A stretch of 64,000 nucleotides of DNA, taken from NCBI RefSeq assembly GCF_008973465.1, contig NZ_WBXN01000004.1:5806501-5870500 (forward strand), given 5' to 3'. Positions 35,094 through 42,890 of the stretch are shown here, piece after piece (position 1 is the first letter of the stretch; each line of letters opens with the position of its first letter). The translations under genes and the position numbers were made by a program. Source of the DNA: Streptomyces sp. SS1-1 (lineage in GTDB: Bacteria; Actinomycetota; Actinomycetes; Streptomycetales; Streptomycetaceae). The notes below the pieces were generated by a model. The model searched no databases. It had not been told where the DNA came from and saw only the letters and a program-made list of their open reading frames with translations.

Positions 35094-35516
35094 TCAGATG
35101 CCGAACAGGCTCGGATCCGTGGACAGTTCCTTGAAGTAGTCCTGCGGGTTGGCGACCATCCGGCGCTCCTTGAGGTCCAGCAGGCCGCCCACCGCGACGA
35201 GTTCGGCGGCGACCGTGCCGTCCGTCTTCACCATGTCCTGCCGGATGCGGAACGTCTTGCTGCCGGTCCACTCGAAGACGCACGTCACGTCGATCTCGTC
35301 ACCGGCCAGCAGCTCGCGCCGGTAGCGGATGGTCGTCTCCAGGGCGACCGGGCCCACCCCCTTCGCTATCAGCCCGGTCTGGCTGATCCCGGCGGCCTGG
35401 AGCAGCGACCAGCGGGCGTGCTCGGCGTAGTTGATGTACACGCTCTGGTTGACGTGCCCCTGCACGTCGGTCTCGTATCCGCGGACGGTGATCCGGACGG
35501 AGAACGGCTCGCTCAC
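35094..35516 (-). CDS. Acyl-CoA thioesterase, 4HBT hotdog family
   Basis: A 140-residue hotdog-fold protein with the YbgC-like active region GYETDVQGHVNQSVYINYAEHARW (Asp before the HVNN-like motif, near 10-30). It hydrolyses acyl-CoA or 4-hydroxybenzoyl-CoA-type thioesters. GTG at 35516 follows AGGGACAG. It ends a run of minus-strand genes after the hypothetical gene at 35567, but there is no clear functional link. Confidence 0.88.
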   Translation of the reverse strand: MSEPFSVRITVRGYETDVQGHVNQSVYINYAEHARWSLLQAAGISQTGLIAKGVGPVALETTIRYRRELLAGDEIDVTCVFEWTGSKTFRIRQDMVKTDGTVAAELVAVGGLLDLKERRMVANPQDYFKELSTDPSLFGI

Positions 35517-35566
35517 TGCTGTCCCTTCGACGGTCGATGCCTGATGCAGCGATCCTGGCACGCCGC

Positions 35567-36193
35567 TCACGCCCTGCGCGGGGAGGCCAGCAGATAACGC
35601 GCCCGGGTGCGTGGTTCGGTGTGCTCCCCGACCTGCCAGCCCGCCCCTTCCAGTGTGGCCGCGCAGGCCCGCAGCCGCGCGCCGTCCGGCTCGCGCACCG
35701 CGACGGCGTCCGGCTGGGGCGTGGACCGCACCCGGTACCCCTCCTCACCGTCCCCCTCGGCCGGTGGGTGTCCGGCGGCCTCCAGGGCCAGCGCGGCGGC
35801 CTGCACCAGATGGCCGCGCTCCCAGGCGCACGGCCGGTCCACGGCCCCGTCCGCGTTGGTCATCCGGCGCAGCTCCAGCAGGCCCTGCCAGGCGCTGTGC
35901 ACCTCACGCGCGCGGGCGGGCCCGCCCTCCGGCCGCTCCTCCCCGCCGATCCGCGCGGCGAAGACCCGCCCGGCCTCAGGCGCTTCCGAACGCTCGGCCT
36001 CCGCCGGCTCCGGCGTCCGCAACCGGTGCCCCGCCGGGGTCAGGAAGTGATCGTGCGGCGGCCGCGGATGCCGGAAGGCCAGCCCCCGCCCCACCAGCGC
36101 GGCGAGCTGCGCCGGAGTACCCCGCAGCCGCCCCGTGACGGGGTCGGCGGCATCGATGACCCGCCGCTGCGCGGCGGTCGGCGCTCGCGTCAC
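35567..36193 (-). CDS. Conserved hypothetical protein with winged-helix-like N-terminus
   Basis: A 208-residue protein. The N-terminus (AAQRRVIDAADPVTGRLRGTPAQLAALVGRGLAF...LTPAGHRLR) resembles a winged helix. The rest is Arg- and Glu-rich and recalls a short nucleic-acid-binding fold (LRACAATLEGAGWQVGEH). GTG at 36193. The 5' end lies in copy 1 of the fossil repeat described at 36122-36470, so its upstream region was created by duplication. Function unknown. Confidence 0.65.
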   Translation of the reverse strand: MTRAPTAAQRRVIDAADPVTGRLRGTPAQLAALVGRGLAFRHPRPPHDHFLTPAGHRLRTPEPAEAERSEAPEAGRVFAARIGGEERPEGGPARAREVHSAWQGLLELRRMTNADGAVDRPCAWERGHLVQAAALALEAAGHPPAEGDGEEGYRVRSTPQPDAVAVREPDGARLRACAATLEGAGWQVGEHTEPRTRARYLLASPRRA

Positions 36194-36470
36194 GGCATGC
36201 TCCTCCCCGAGTGCCCGGCATGGGTCCGCCATCCGCGCGGAACGCCGTACCCCTTCGCCTGAAGGCTACGACCCGGGTCTGACATTCCCGCCGGTGATGG
36301 GCAGGGGGCTACCTCAGCCGCCCGGTGACGGGGTCGGCGGTCGCGGCAGGGCGTGCTCCTCCCTGGGGTCCGGCAGGGCGGCCCGCCCGCGCGGGAGGCC
36401 GTACGGCTTCGCCGGGAGGCTAGGACCCGGGTCGGACGTTCCAGCCCGTGATCACCGGGCGGCCGTGTTC
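36122..36470. repeat. Imperfect tandem duplication with a fossil gene end
   Basis: Copy 1 spans about 36122-36301 and copy 2 about 36314-36470. They share CAGCCGCCCCGTGACGGGGT (one mismatch), TGCTCCTCCC and GACCCGGGTC at matching positions, with a gap of about 35 bp in copy 2. Copy 2 ends in the 3' end of the phosphatase gene. Copy 1 holds a translatable remnant of it (see findings). Confidence 0.7.
36266..36301 (-). pseudogene. Fossil 3' end of a histidine phosphatase gene
   Basis: On the minus strand this reads PITGGNVRPGS followed by a stop, against VITGWNVRPGS and a stop at the real gene end (36420). It is a remnant left by the tandem duplication. It is not itself expressed. Confidence 0.6.
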
Positions 36471-37019
36471 GGTGCCGAGGCGGCACAGTGATCCGGTGGC
36501 CAGTTGGAACAGTGCTCCGTCGGCGGGCGGCAGGCCGAGGTAGCGGGCGGTGAGCACCCGCAGGAAGTGCCCGTGCGCCACGAGGACCACACAGCCCTCC
36601 GTGTTGGCGAGCGCCGCGTCGACCTTGGCGAGCATCCGGTCGGCGCGCTCCCCGACCTCCTCCGGGCTCTCCCCGGGGTGGTCCGGCGGGCCCGGCGCGA
36701 CCCCGTCCGTGAACAGGAACCAGCCGGGCCGCTCCCGCTGGATCTCGACGGTCGTCACGCCCTCGTAGCCGCCGTAGTCCCACTCGCGCAGATCGACGTC
36801 GACGCGCACGTCCTGCAGCCCGATCAGCTCGGCCGTCTCCCGGGCCCGCTGCGCCGGACTGGCGAACGCGGCCCCGATCCGGTGCGAGCGGACCAGGGGG
36901 ACCAGCCGCCGGGCCTCCTCGCGGCCGCGCTCGGTCAGCGGCACGTCCGTCGAGCCGGTGTGCCGCCCGGACCGCGACCACTCGGTCTCGCCGTGCCGGA
37001 CCAGAAAGACCTCACCCAC
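36420..37019 (-). CDS. Histidine phosphatase (phosphoglycerate mutase-like)
   Basis: A 199-residue branch-1 histidine phosphatase. The RHG motif VRHGETEW is at residues 7-14 (phospho-His), the acidic REWDYGGYEG near 80 and the second catalytic His in VLVAHGHFLRV near 158. It acts on unidentified phosphomonoesters. GTG at 37019 is used because the family N-terminus begins just before the RHG motif. Confidence 0.92.
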   Translation of the reverse strand: MGEVFLVRHGETEWSRSGRHTGSTDVPLTERGREEARRLVPLVRSHRIGAAFASPAQRARETAELIGLQDVRVDVDLREWDYGGYEGVTTVEIQRERPGWFLFTDGVAPGPPDHPGESPEEVGERADRMLAKVDAALANTEGCVVLVAHGHFLRVLTARYLGLPPADGALFQLATGSLCRLGTEHGRPVITGWNVRPGS

Positions 37020-37197
37020 CGCGCACCCTTCCCGCTCGCCTGCCTGCACCCTGCCACACGGCGGCCGGGGGACGCAGGGCGGACTGGGCCGGACGGTCGT
37101 CCCGGGCGCGGGACGGCGTCCCCGAGGCGGCGGCGCGGACCGCGCGTCAGGGCCCGGGGAGGGCCCGCCGCGACCGCGAATCCGCCCACGTCCCCTC

Positions 37198-38406
37198 CTA
37201 CTGGCGGTAGCCGCTCAGGAACCGACCGATCCGCCCGATCGCCGCCTCCAGGTCGTCGGCGTACGGCAGCGTCAGGATGCGGAAGTGGTCGGGGGAGGGC
37301 CAGTTGAAGCCGGTGCCCTGGACCACCTGGATCTTCTCGCGCAGCAGCAGGTCCAGGACGAACTTCTCGTCGTCGTGGATGCGGTGCACCTTGGGGTCGA
37401 TGCGCGGGAACGCGTACAGCGCGCCCTTGGGCTTCACGCACGAGACGCCGGGGATCTCGTTGAGCTTCTCCCAGGCCACGTCCCGCTGTTCGCGCAGCCG
37501 GCCGCCGGGCGCGGTCAGCTCCCGGATGGACTGCCGGCCGCCGAGCGCGGCCTGGATGGCGTACTGCGCGGGCGCGTTGGCGCACAGGCGCATGGAGGCC
37601 AGCATGGTCAGGCCCTCCAGGTAGTCCTTGGCGTGCTGCTTCGGCCCGGTGACCACCAGCCAGCCGGAGCGGAAGCCCGCCACCCGGTAGGTCTTCGACA
37701 GACCGCAGAAGGTGAGGACGACCAGGTCGGGAGCGAGGGCGGCGGCCGAGTGGTGGACGGCGTCGTCGTAGAGGATCTGGTCGTAGATCTCGTCGGCGAA
37801 CACCATCAGGCCGTGCCGGCGGGCCAGGTCGAGGATGCCCTCGACGACCTCCTTCGGATACACCGCGCCCGTCGGGTTGTTGGGGTTGATGATGACGACG
37901 GCCTTGGTGCGGTCGGTGATCTTCGCGGCCATGTCGTCCAGGTCCGGGTACCAGTCGGCCTGTTCGTCGCAGAGGTAGTGCACGGCCCTGCCGCCCGCGA
38001 GGTTGGTCACCGCGGTCCACAGGGGGAAGTCCGGCGCGGGGATCAGGACCTCGTCGCCGTCCTCCAGGAGGGCCTGGACGGCCATGGAGACCAGCTCGGA
38101 GACGCCGTTGCCGAGGAAGACGTCGTCCACGTCGACCTCCAGGCCCAGCGTCTGGTAGCGCTGCGCCACGGCCCGGCGGGCGGACAGGACGCCGCGCGAG
38201 TCCGTGTAGCCGTGCGCCTGGGGGAGCATCCGGATCATGTCCTGGAGGATCTCCTCCGGCGCCTCGAACCCGAACAGGGCGGGGTTGCCGGTGTTGAGGC
38301 GCAGCACGCTGTGGCCCGCCTCCTCCAGCGCGTTCGCGTGCTCGATCACCGGGCCGCGGATCTCGTAGCAGACCTCGCTCAGCTTGCTCGACTGCCGGAA
38401 CTCCAT
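37198..38406 (-). CDS. PLP-dependent aminotransferase (AlaA/AspC-like)
   Basis: A 402-residue class I aminotransferase. The PLP lysine is in FCGLSKTYRVAGFRSGW (near 245), the Asn-Pro-Asn-Asn-Pro-Thr-Gly box VVIINPNNPTGAVY near 175 and the FADEIYDQILYD Asp/Tyr site near 210. The N-terminus and PAPDFPLWTA fit the alanine/glutamate-pyruvate AlaA group. It is divergent from an HxlR regulator, with two palindromes between them. Confidence 0.92.
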   Translation of the reverse strand: MEFRQSSKLSEVCYEIRGPVIEHANALEEAGHSVLRLNTGNPALFGFEAPEEILQDMIRMLPQAHGYTDSRGVLSARRAVAQRYQTLGLEVDVDDVFLGNGVSELVSMAVQALLEDGDEVLIPAPDFPLWTAVTNLAGGRAVHYLCDEQADWYPDLDDMAAKITDRTKAVVIINPNNPTGAVYPKEVVEGILDLARRHGLMVFADEIYDQILYDDAVHHSAAALAPDLVVLTFCGLSKTYRVAGFRSGWLVVTGPKQHAKDYLEGLTMLASMRLCANAPAQYAIQAALGGRQSIRELTAPGGRLREQRDVAWEKLNEIPGVSCVKPKGALYAFPRIDPKVHRIHDDEKFVLDLLLREKIQVVQGTGFNWPSPDHFRILTLPYADDLEAAIGRIGRFLSGYRQ

Positions 38407-38437
38407 GCGCGCTCGCCCCTCCGGATTCGTGTGTTGC

Positions 38438-38471
38438 TTGGTTTTACCAAGTGCGAGCTTGGAAAGTCCAA
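38438..38471. promoter_or_regulatory. Two TTGG-N5-CCAA palindromes between aminotransferase and hxlR gene
   Basis: TTGGTTTTACCAA (38438-38450) and TTGGAAAGTCCAA (38459-38471) start 21 bp apart. The second covers the -35 region of the hxlR promoter (TAGACT at 38481-38486, 7 bp before the ATG). Confidence 0.6.
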
Positions 38472-38493
38472 CAACGTGTCTAGACTGCGTCGC

Positions 38494-39120
38494 ATGTCAC
38501 CTCGCCGAAGCTACGACCAGTACTGTTCCGCCGCCCGGGCGCTCGACGCCGTCGGCGACCGCTGGACCCTGCTGATCGTCCGGGAGTTGCTGGCCGGTCC
38601 GCGGCGCTACACCGACCTGCACGCCGACCTGCCCGGGGTCAGCACGGACGTGCTGGCCTCGCGGCTGAAGGACATGGAGCGCGACGGCCTCACCACCCGC
38701 CGCCGGCTGCCCCCGCCCGGCGCGGCCTACGTCTACGAACTCACGGACAGGGGGCGCCAGTTGCTTCCGGTGCTCCAGGCGCTGGGGGAGTGGGGCCGGT
38801 CCGAGCTGGGCGAGCGCCGGCCCACCGACGCGGTGCGCGCGCACTGGTACGCGCTGCCGCTGCTGTCGTCCCTGGAGGGCGAGGGACTGCTCGAAGTGCA
38901 ACTGGAGGAAGGCGACTTCCACCTGCATGTCGGCGCCGAGGACGGCCCCGTCTACGGTGACGGACCCGCCCCCCGCGAGCCCGACGCGCGGCTGGTCCTG
39001 GACTCCGCGACCTGCGCGGCCCTCGCACGTGGAGAGGCGAGCCTCACCGACGCCGTACGGGACGGCCGCGCCACCGTGACCGGGGACGGCACCCTGGCCA
39101 AGGCGCTGCTCGACCGGTGA
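38494..39120 (+). CDS. HxlR family transcriptional regulator
   Basis: A 208-residue protein. The HxlR winged helix (about 1-105) has YCSAARALDAVGDRWTLLIVRELLAGPRRYTDL and VSTDVLASRLKDMERDGLTTRRR. A C-terminal sterol-carrier/SCP2-like ligand region (about 120-205) follows. It is probably a leaderless message. It likely represses itself and the divergent aminotransferase through the paired palindromes. The ligand is unknown. Confidence 0.9.
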   Translation: MSPRRSYDQYCSAARALDAVGDRWTLLIVRELLAGPRRYTDLHADLPGVSTDVLASRLKDMERDGLTTRRRLPPPGAAYVYELTDRGRQLLPVLQALGEWGRSELGERRPTDAVRAHWYALPLLSSLEGEGLLEVQLEEGDFHLHVGAEDGPVYGDGPAPREPDARLVLDSATCAALARGEASLTDAVRDGRATVTGDGTLAKALLDR

Positions 39121-39125
39121 ACGCC

Positions 39126-39162
39126 GTGGGGCCCGCCGTACACGCGGTACGGCGGGCCCCAC
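39126..39162. terminator. Bidirectional terminator between hxlR gene and membrane protein gene
   Basis: A perfect 16-bp stem (39126-39141 with 39147-39162) with a 5-nt loop between convergent genes. Confidence 0.8.
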
Positions 39163-39181
39163 TCCCGGTCATGACGGGCCG

Positions 39182-39982
39182 TCAGGCCGACGGCGGCACC
39201 CTCGGCGGGCGCCCGGCGCCCCGCGTCAGCGCGTACCCGCCGATGCCCGCGAGCGCGGCCAGCACACCGCCGAGCCCCGTCCACACCCAGCGGTCGGACC
39301 ACCAGCCCGACGCCCAGCCGTCATCGGGTTCCAGACTGGCGAGCAGCGCCTCCCCGCCGGACTTCTCGTCCTCGTCCCGGGTCACCCCGGCGCCCGGCAC
39401 CAGCGGTCGCGCCAGCGAACCGTCGACCGCCGCGGCGCCGCCGGCGTCCTGCGAGCCGACGCGCACCTCGGCGCTCACCGGCTGCCCCAGCGCCGAGGTC
39501 GGCACGTCCACGGCCGTCAGCCGCACGTAATAGGTGCCCGGCAGCGGGTCGCCCGACCACGGCTCCGCCCAGCCGCGCACGGTCCGCAGCGCGCACGCCA
39601 GCTCGACCGACGCGGCACCGGCCGCCGCCGTACGGGTCTGCGCCCCGAACCGGCACGCCTGGCGGCGCCGCAGACCGTCGTACACGTCGATCTGCCAGGT
39701 CTCGGCGGCGTGTTCGGCCGGCAGCTTCACCGTCGCCTCGACCGTGGGCCGCTGACCGGTGTCCGCCGGGAACGACCAGTACAGGTAGTCACCCGTGGAG
39801 GCGTTCGCCGTGGCGGTCTGCCCCTGCTCGATCTCGGTCGCCGTACGGAACGAGGTGCCCGCCCGCGTCGGCGCGTCCGCGTCCCCGGACGCGCTCGGCG
39901 ACGGAGAGGAGTCCGCCGCGGCGGGCCCCGCGGCCAGCCCCAGGGTCAGCAGGGCCGCGCCCAGCACACGTGTCATCCGCAT
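39182..39982 (-). CDS. Exported, membrane-anchored protein coupled to the VWA protein
   Basis: A 266-residue protein with an N-terminal signal (RVLGAALLTLGLAAGPAAADSS), an extracytoplasmic beta-rich domain (about 45-200), a linker rich in Asp/Glu/Gly and one C-terminal transmembrane helix (VWTGLGGVLAALAGIGGYAL) with a basic tail. It faces outward, anchored at the C-terminus. Its ATG shares one base with the stop of the VWA gene (TGATG), so the two are made together and probably form a complex. Confidence 0.82.
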   Translation of the reverse strand: MRMTRVLGAALLTLGLAAGPAAADSSPSPSASGDADAPTRAGTSFRTATEIEQGQTATANASTGDYLYWSFPADTGQRPTVEATVKLPAEHAAETWQIDVYDGLRRRQACRFGAQTRTAAAGAASVELACALRTVRGWAEPWSGDPLPGTYYVRLTAVDVPTSALGQPVSAEVRVGSQDAGGAAAVDGSLARPLVPGAGVTRDEDEKSGGEALLASLEPDDGWASGWWSDRWVWTGLGGVLAALAGIGGYALTRGAGRPPRVPPSA

Positions 39983-41247
39983 CAGTTGGTCCTCCAGACC
40001 GCGACGCGCCAGCGCGACAGCCAGCCCCAGACGAGACCGGCGAGGAAACCGGCGAGGATCAGGGCGCCCAGCAGCCACCAGCCGCGCCCGAGGCCGAAGG
40101 AGGCCACGTCCCGCGCGGGCGACGGCCCGTCCACGACGTCGACCGTCAGCTCCAGCGGCAGACCCGGAGCGGTCTTCACCCCCGCACCCGCGGAGAAGGA
40201 GTGCGTCACCTGCAGGCACACGATCTCCGCGGGCGCGTTCTCGTCGTCGTCCGCCTCCGCCTTCGGGTAGCGCAGACCGGCCGACACGACGTCCGTGCGG
40301 CCGGTCCCGGCCGCCTCACCGCGCACGATCTCCCGGCCCTTGACCGTCACGGCCCGCACCAGCACGCCGTACGACGGGTTCACCGCCCGGTCGGCCGCCA
40401 CGCTCACCGAGGCCCGCAGCTCCTGGCCGGGGCGCACGTCGACCCGGTACCAGCGCTGCTGCCCGAACTCCTCGCGGTCGGTGTAAAGGCCGGACTTCAG
40501 CGTCGGCGCCTTCTCGCAGCGGTCCGCGCCGTCGGTCGCGACCGGTGTGACCACCGGATCGGCCGCCCGGTCCACCAACTGGTTCACCTTGTCGGTGAGT
40601 TCCTCGGTGTGCTCCACCGAGGTGAACGTGCCGCCGGTCGCCTCGGCGATGCAGCTCAGCTGCTGCCGCAGCTTGGTGTTCGGGACCAGGCCCAGCGTGT
40701 CGATGGTCAGCCCGATGCCCTTGGCCGCGATCTCCCGCGCCACCTCGCACGGATCGAGCGGCGCGCAGGTGTCCTCGCCGTCGCTGATGAGCACGATGCG
40801 CTTCGAGCCCTCGCCGCCGTCCAGGTCCTCGGCCGCCTTGAGCAGCCCCGGGCCGATCGGCGTCCAGCCGGTCGGGGACAGGGTGGCCACCGCCGCCTTC
40901 GCCTCGGTGCGGTCCAGCGGGCCGACCGGGTACAGCTGCGCGGTGTCCTTGCAGCCCGTCTTGCGGTCGTCGCCCGGGTAGTTCGCGCCGAGCGTGCGGA
41001 TACCGAGCTGCACCTCCTCCGGCGTGGCGTCCAGCACCTCGTTGAACGCCTGTTTCGCCGCGGCCATCCGCGACTGCCCGTCCATGTCCCGCGCCCGCAT
41101 CGAGCCGCTCACGTCCAGGACGAGATCGACCTTGGGCGCCGTCGCGCTCACCTCGTCGGCGACCGCTCCGGCCGGGAACGCCACCCCGGCCCCGAGCAGG
41201 GCGAGCAGGGCGCACGCCCCGGCCGCCAGCCGTGTTCGTATGATCAT
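39982..41247 (-). CDS. Secreted von Willebrand A domain protein
   Basis: A 421-residue protein with a signal peptide, a VWA domain (about 40-230) and a C-terminal transmembrane helix (near 395-412). The MIDAS motif is intact: DVSGSM (near 45), the conserved TPIG segment and ISDGEDTC. It therefore binds a divalent metal for adhesion or protein interaction outside the cell. It is first in a two-gene unit. The role is unknown; similar pairs are common in Streptomyces. Confidence 0.9.
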   Translation of the reverse strand: MIIRTRLAAGACALLALLGAGVAFPAGAVADEVSATAPKVDLVLDVSGSMRARDMDGQSRMAAAKQAFNEVLDATPEEVQLGIRTLGANYPGDDRKTGCKDTAQLYPVGPLDRTEAKAAVATLSPTGWTPIGPGLLKAAEDLDGGEGSKRIVLISDGEDTCAPLDPCEVAREIAAKGIGLTIDTLGLVPNTKLRQQLSCIAEATGGTFTSVEHTEELTDKVNQLVDRAADPVVTPVATDGADRCEKAPTLKSGLYTDREEFGQQRWYRVDVRPGQELRASVSVAADRAVNPSYGVLVRAVTVKGREIVRGEAAGTGRTDVVSAGLRYPKAEADDDENAPAEIVCLQVTHSFSAGAGVKTAPGLPLELTVDVVDGPSPARDVASFGLGRGWWLLGALILAGFLAGLVWGWLSRWRVAVWRTN

Positions 41248-41290
41248 CGGCGGATCCTAGTGACCGAGGACGGCCCACTCCAAAACGGGG

Positions 41291-42796
41291 TCAGAACACG
41301 TCGGCCCGCAGGGGGTTGGGCAGGACGGTCCACCGGTCCCCGGCCACGCCAGGCGACAGCCGCATCAGCGTGAGCGCCTTCGTGGGCAGCGCCTCCTCGC
41401 GCAGGGCCGCCAGATCACCGGTCACCGGCAGGTCCGGGAGGGCCGCCGCGAGCGCCGCGCGCAACGCCGGGGCCGACCCCGCGGTGCCCGCCAGCGCCCC
41501 CGCCACCAGGGAGCCGAACAGCTTGCGGCGCAGGGCCGTCACCTCGTCCGTGACGATCCGGCCGGCCAGCTCCGGCACCGGGACGCCGTGCCGCGCCAGC
41601 CGGGCCGGGCTGACCCGGATGTCGGCGAGATCGCGGTAGACCAGCCGCACCGGCGACCCGTCCGCGTCCAGCACCACCAGCAGGTTCTGCCCGTGCGCCT
41701 CCAGCGCCACGCCCATGTCCAGCAGCCGCAGCCCCGCCGTCAGCGCCAGCCGCGCGAACGCCGCCAGCCACGCGCCCGACGCGGGCAGGCCGGTGTACGG
41801 CAGCGCCGCCACCGGCACCACCCGCTCGCCCCGCCCCGCGTACCGCCCGGGCGGCTCCCGCAGCACCGCCGCCAGCTCCGCGGACCCGGCCGCCACGGCC
41901 CCCAGGGTGCGCGTGAAGCACACCAGCCCGTCCAGCCGGTCCGCGAGGTCCTCCGCGAACCGCGACAGCGTGTCCGAGATCCCCACGGAGTACGGTGAGA
42001 TGTCCCGCACCGAGGACGTCAGCCGCGCGCTGAGCGCCGTCTTGACGTGCGGCCCCCCGGGAACGGCGAGCGTCCGCAGCGACATCAGCGGATGCGCGTC
42101 CACCCAGTCCCCGTACGGCTGCTTGAGCACATGCTCGGCCTGCCACGGGTGCACCGGGACCAGGAGCCGGTCCCCGTCCCGCAGTTCGTCCGGCCATCGG
42201 CCCGTCACCAGGCACCGGTCGGCCCGCACCGCGACCCGCGCCAGCGGCACGAGGGGCCGGTGCTCCGGCCCGTACGCCAGTTGCTCGGCGACCGAGAAAC
42301 CGGGCCGGGAACGGCAGTTGGGGTGGAACGGGTGCCCGTCCACCACCCGCTGCTCCCACTCCCAGTCGTGCTCCGGCCACTCTTCCGGGTGAGATTCCCG
42401 ATCGGCCCGCGCGAGCGCCAACGAGGCCACGCCGTGCCCGAGTTCCGAGGTGAACGCCTCGCCGTGCGGTACGGCCAGGTCCGTCAGCAGCCGTACCGGA
42501 TCGTCGTACACCGTCCCGTCCAGCCGCACGGAGGTGACGTACGCGGCGGTGGCGTACGGGTCCGCCCGCGGGCCGTCCAGCCGGCGGCCGTCCCCGAGCC
42601 GCAGGACGAGCCCGTCACCGGCGGCGTCCCGGCCGGTCACCCAGGCCAGCGGCTCGTACGCCAGGGCCCGCCAGAGCCGGGTCAGCACCGCGGCCCTGGC
42701 CCCCGGCAGCCCGGCCGCGTACCGGGGCACGAGCGCGGGGGTGACTTCGGCCAGTTCGGCGGCGATCTCGGCCTCGGCGCTGGGAGGACGATGCAC
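41291..42796 (-). CDS. IucA/IucC family siderophore synthetase
   Basis: A 501-residue NIS synthetase. Conserved ATP/citrate site segments are HPFHPNCRSRPGFS (near 185), PVHPWQAEHVL (near 255), VKTALSARLTSSVRDISPYSV (near 300) and EAHGQNLLVVLDADG (near 410). It condenses a carboxylate with an amine or alcohol via adenylate. GTG at 42796 with GGAGCCCTCC upstream is chosen over much longer frames. It is divergent from a second NIS synthetase; no decarboxylase, hydroxylase or exporter lies between them. Confidence 0.88.
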   Translation of the reverse strand: MHRPPSAEAEIAAELAEVTPALVPRYAAGLPGARAAVLTRLWRALAYEPLAWVTGRDAAGDGLVLRLGDGRRLDGPRADPYATAAYVTSVRLDGTVYDDPVRLLTDLAVPHGEAFTSELGHGVASLALARADRESHPEEWPEHDWEWEQRVVDGHPFHPNCRSRPGFSVAEQLAYGPEHRPLVPLARVAVRADRCLVTGRWPDELRDGDRLLVPVHPWQAEHVLKQPYGDWVDAHPLMSLRTLAVPGGPHVKTALSARLTSSVRDISPYSVGISDTLSRFAEDLADRLDGLVCFTRTLGAVAAGSAELAAVLREPPGRYAGRGERVVPVAALPYTGLPASGAWLAAFARLALTAGLRLLDMGVALEAHGQNLLVVLDADGSPVRLVYRDLADIRVSPARLARHGVPVPELAGRIVTDEVTALRRKLFGSLVAGALAGTAGSAPALRAALAAALPDLPVTGDLAALREEALPTKALTLMRLSPGVAGDRWTVLPNPLRADVF

Positions 42797-42890
42797 GGGA
42801 GGGCTCCTCGGGGTACGTGTAGGGCGTCGGGACGGCCGCCGACGACAGACATACTGATCCTCTCCCGCCTGAACGGACCGTAGGGAACCA

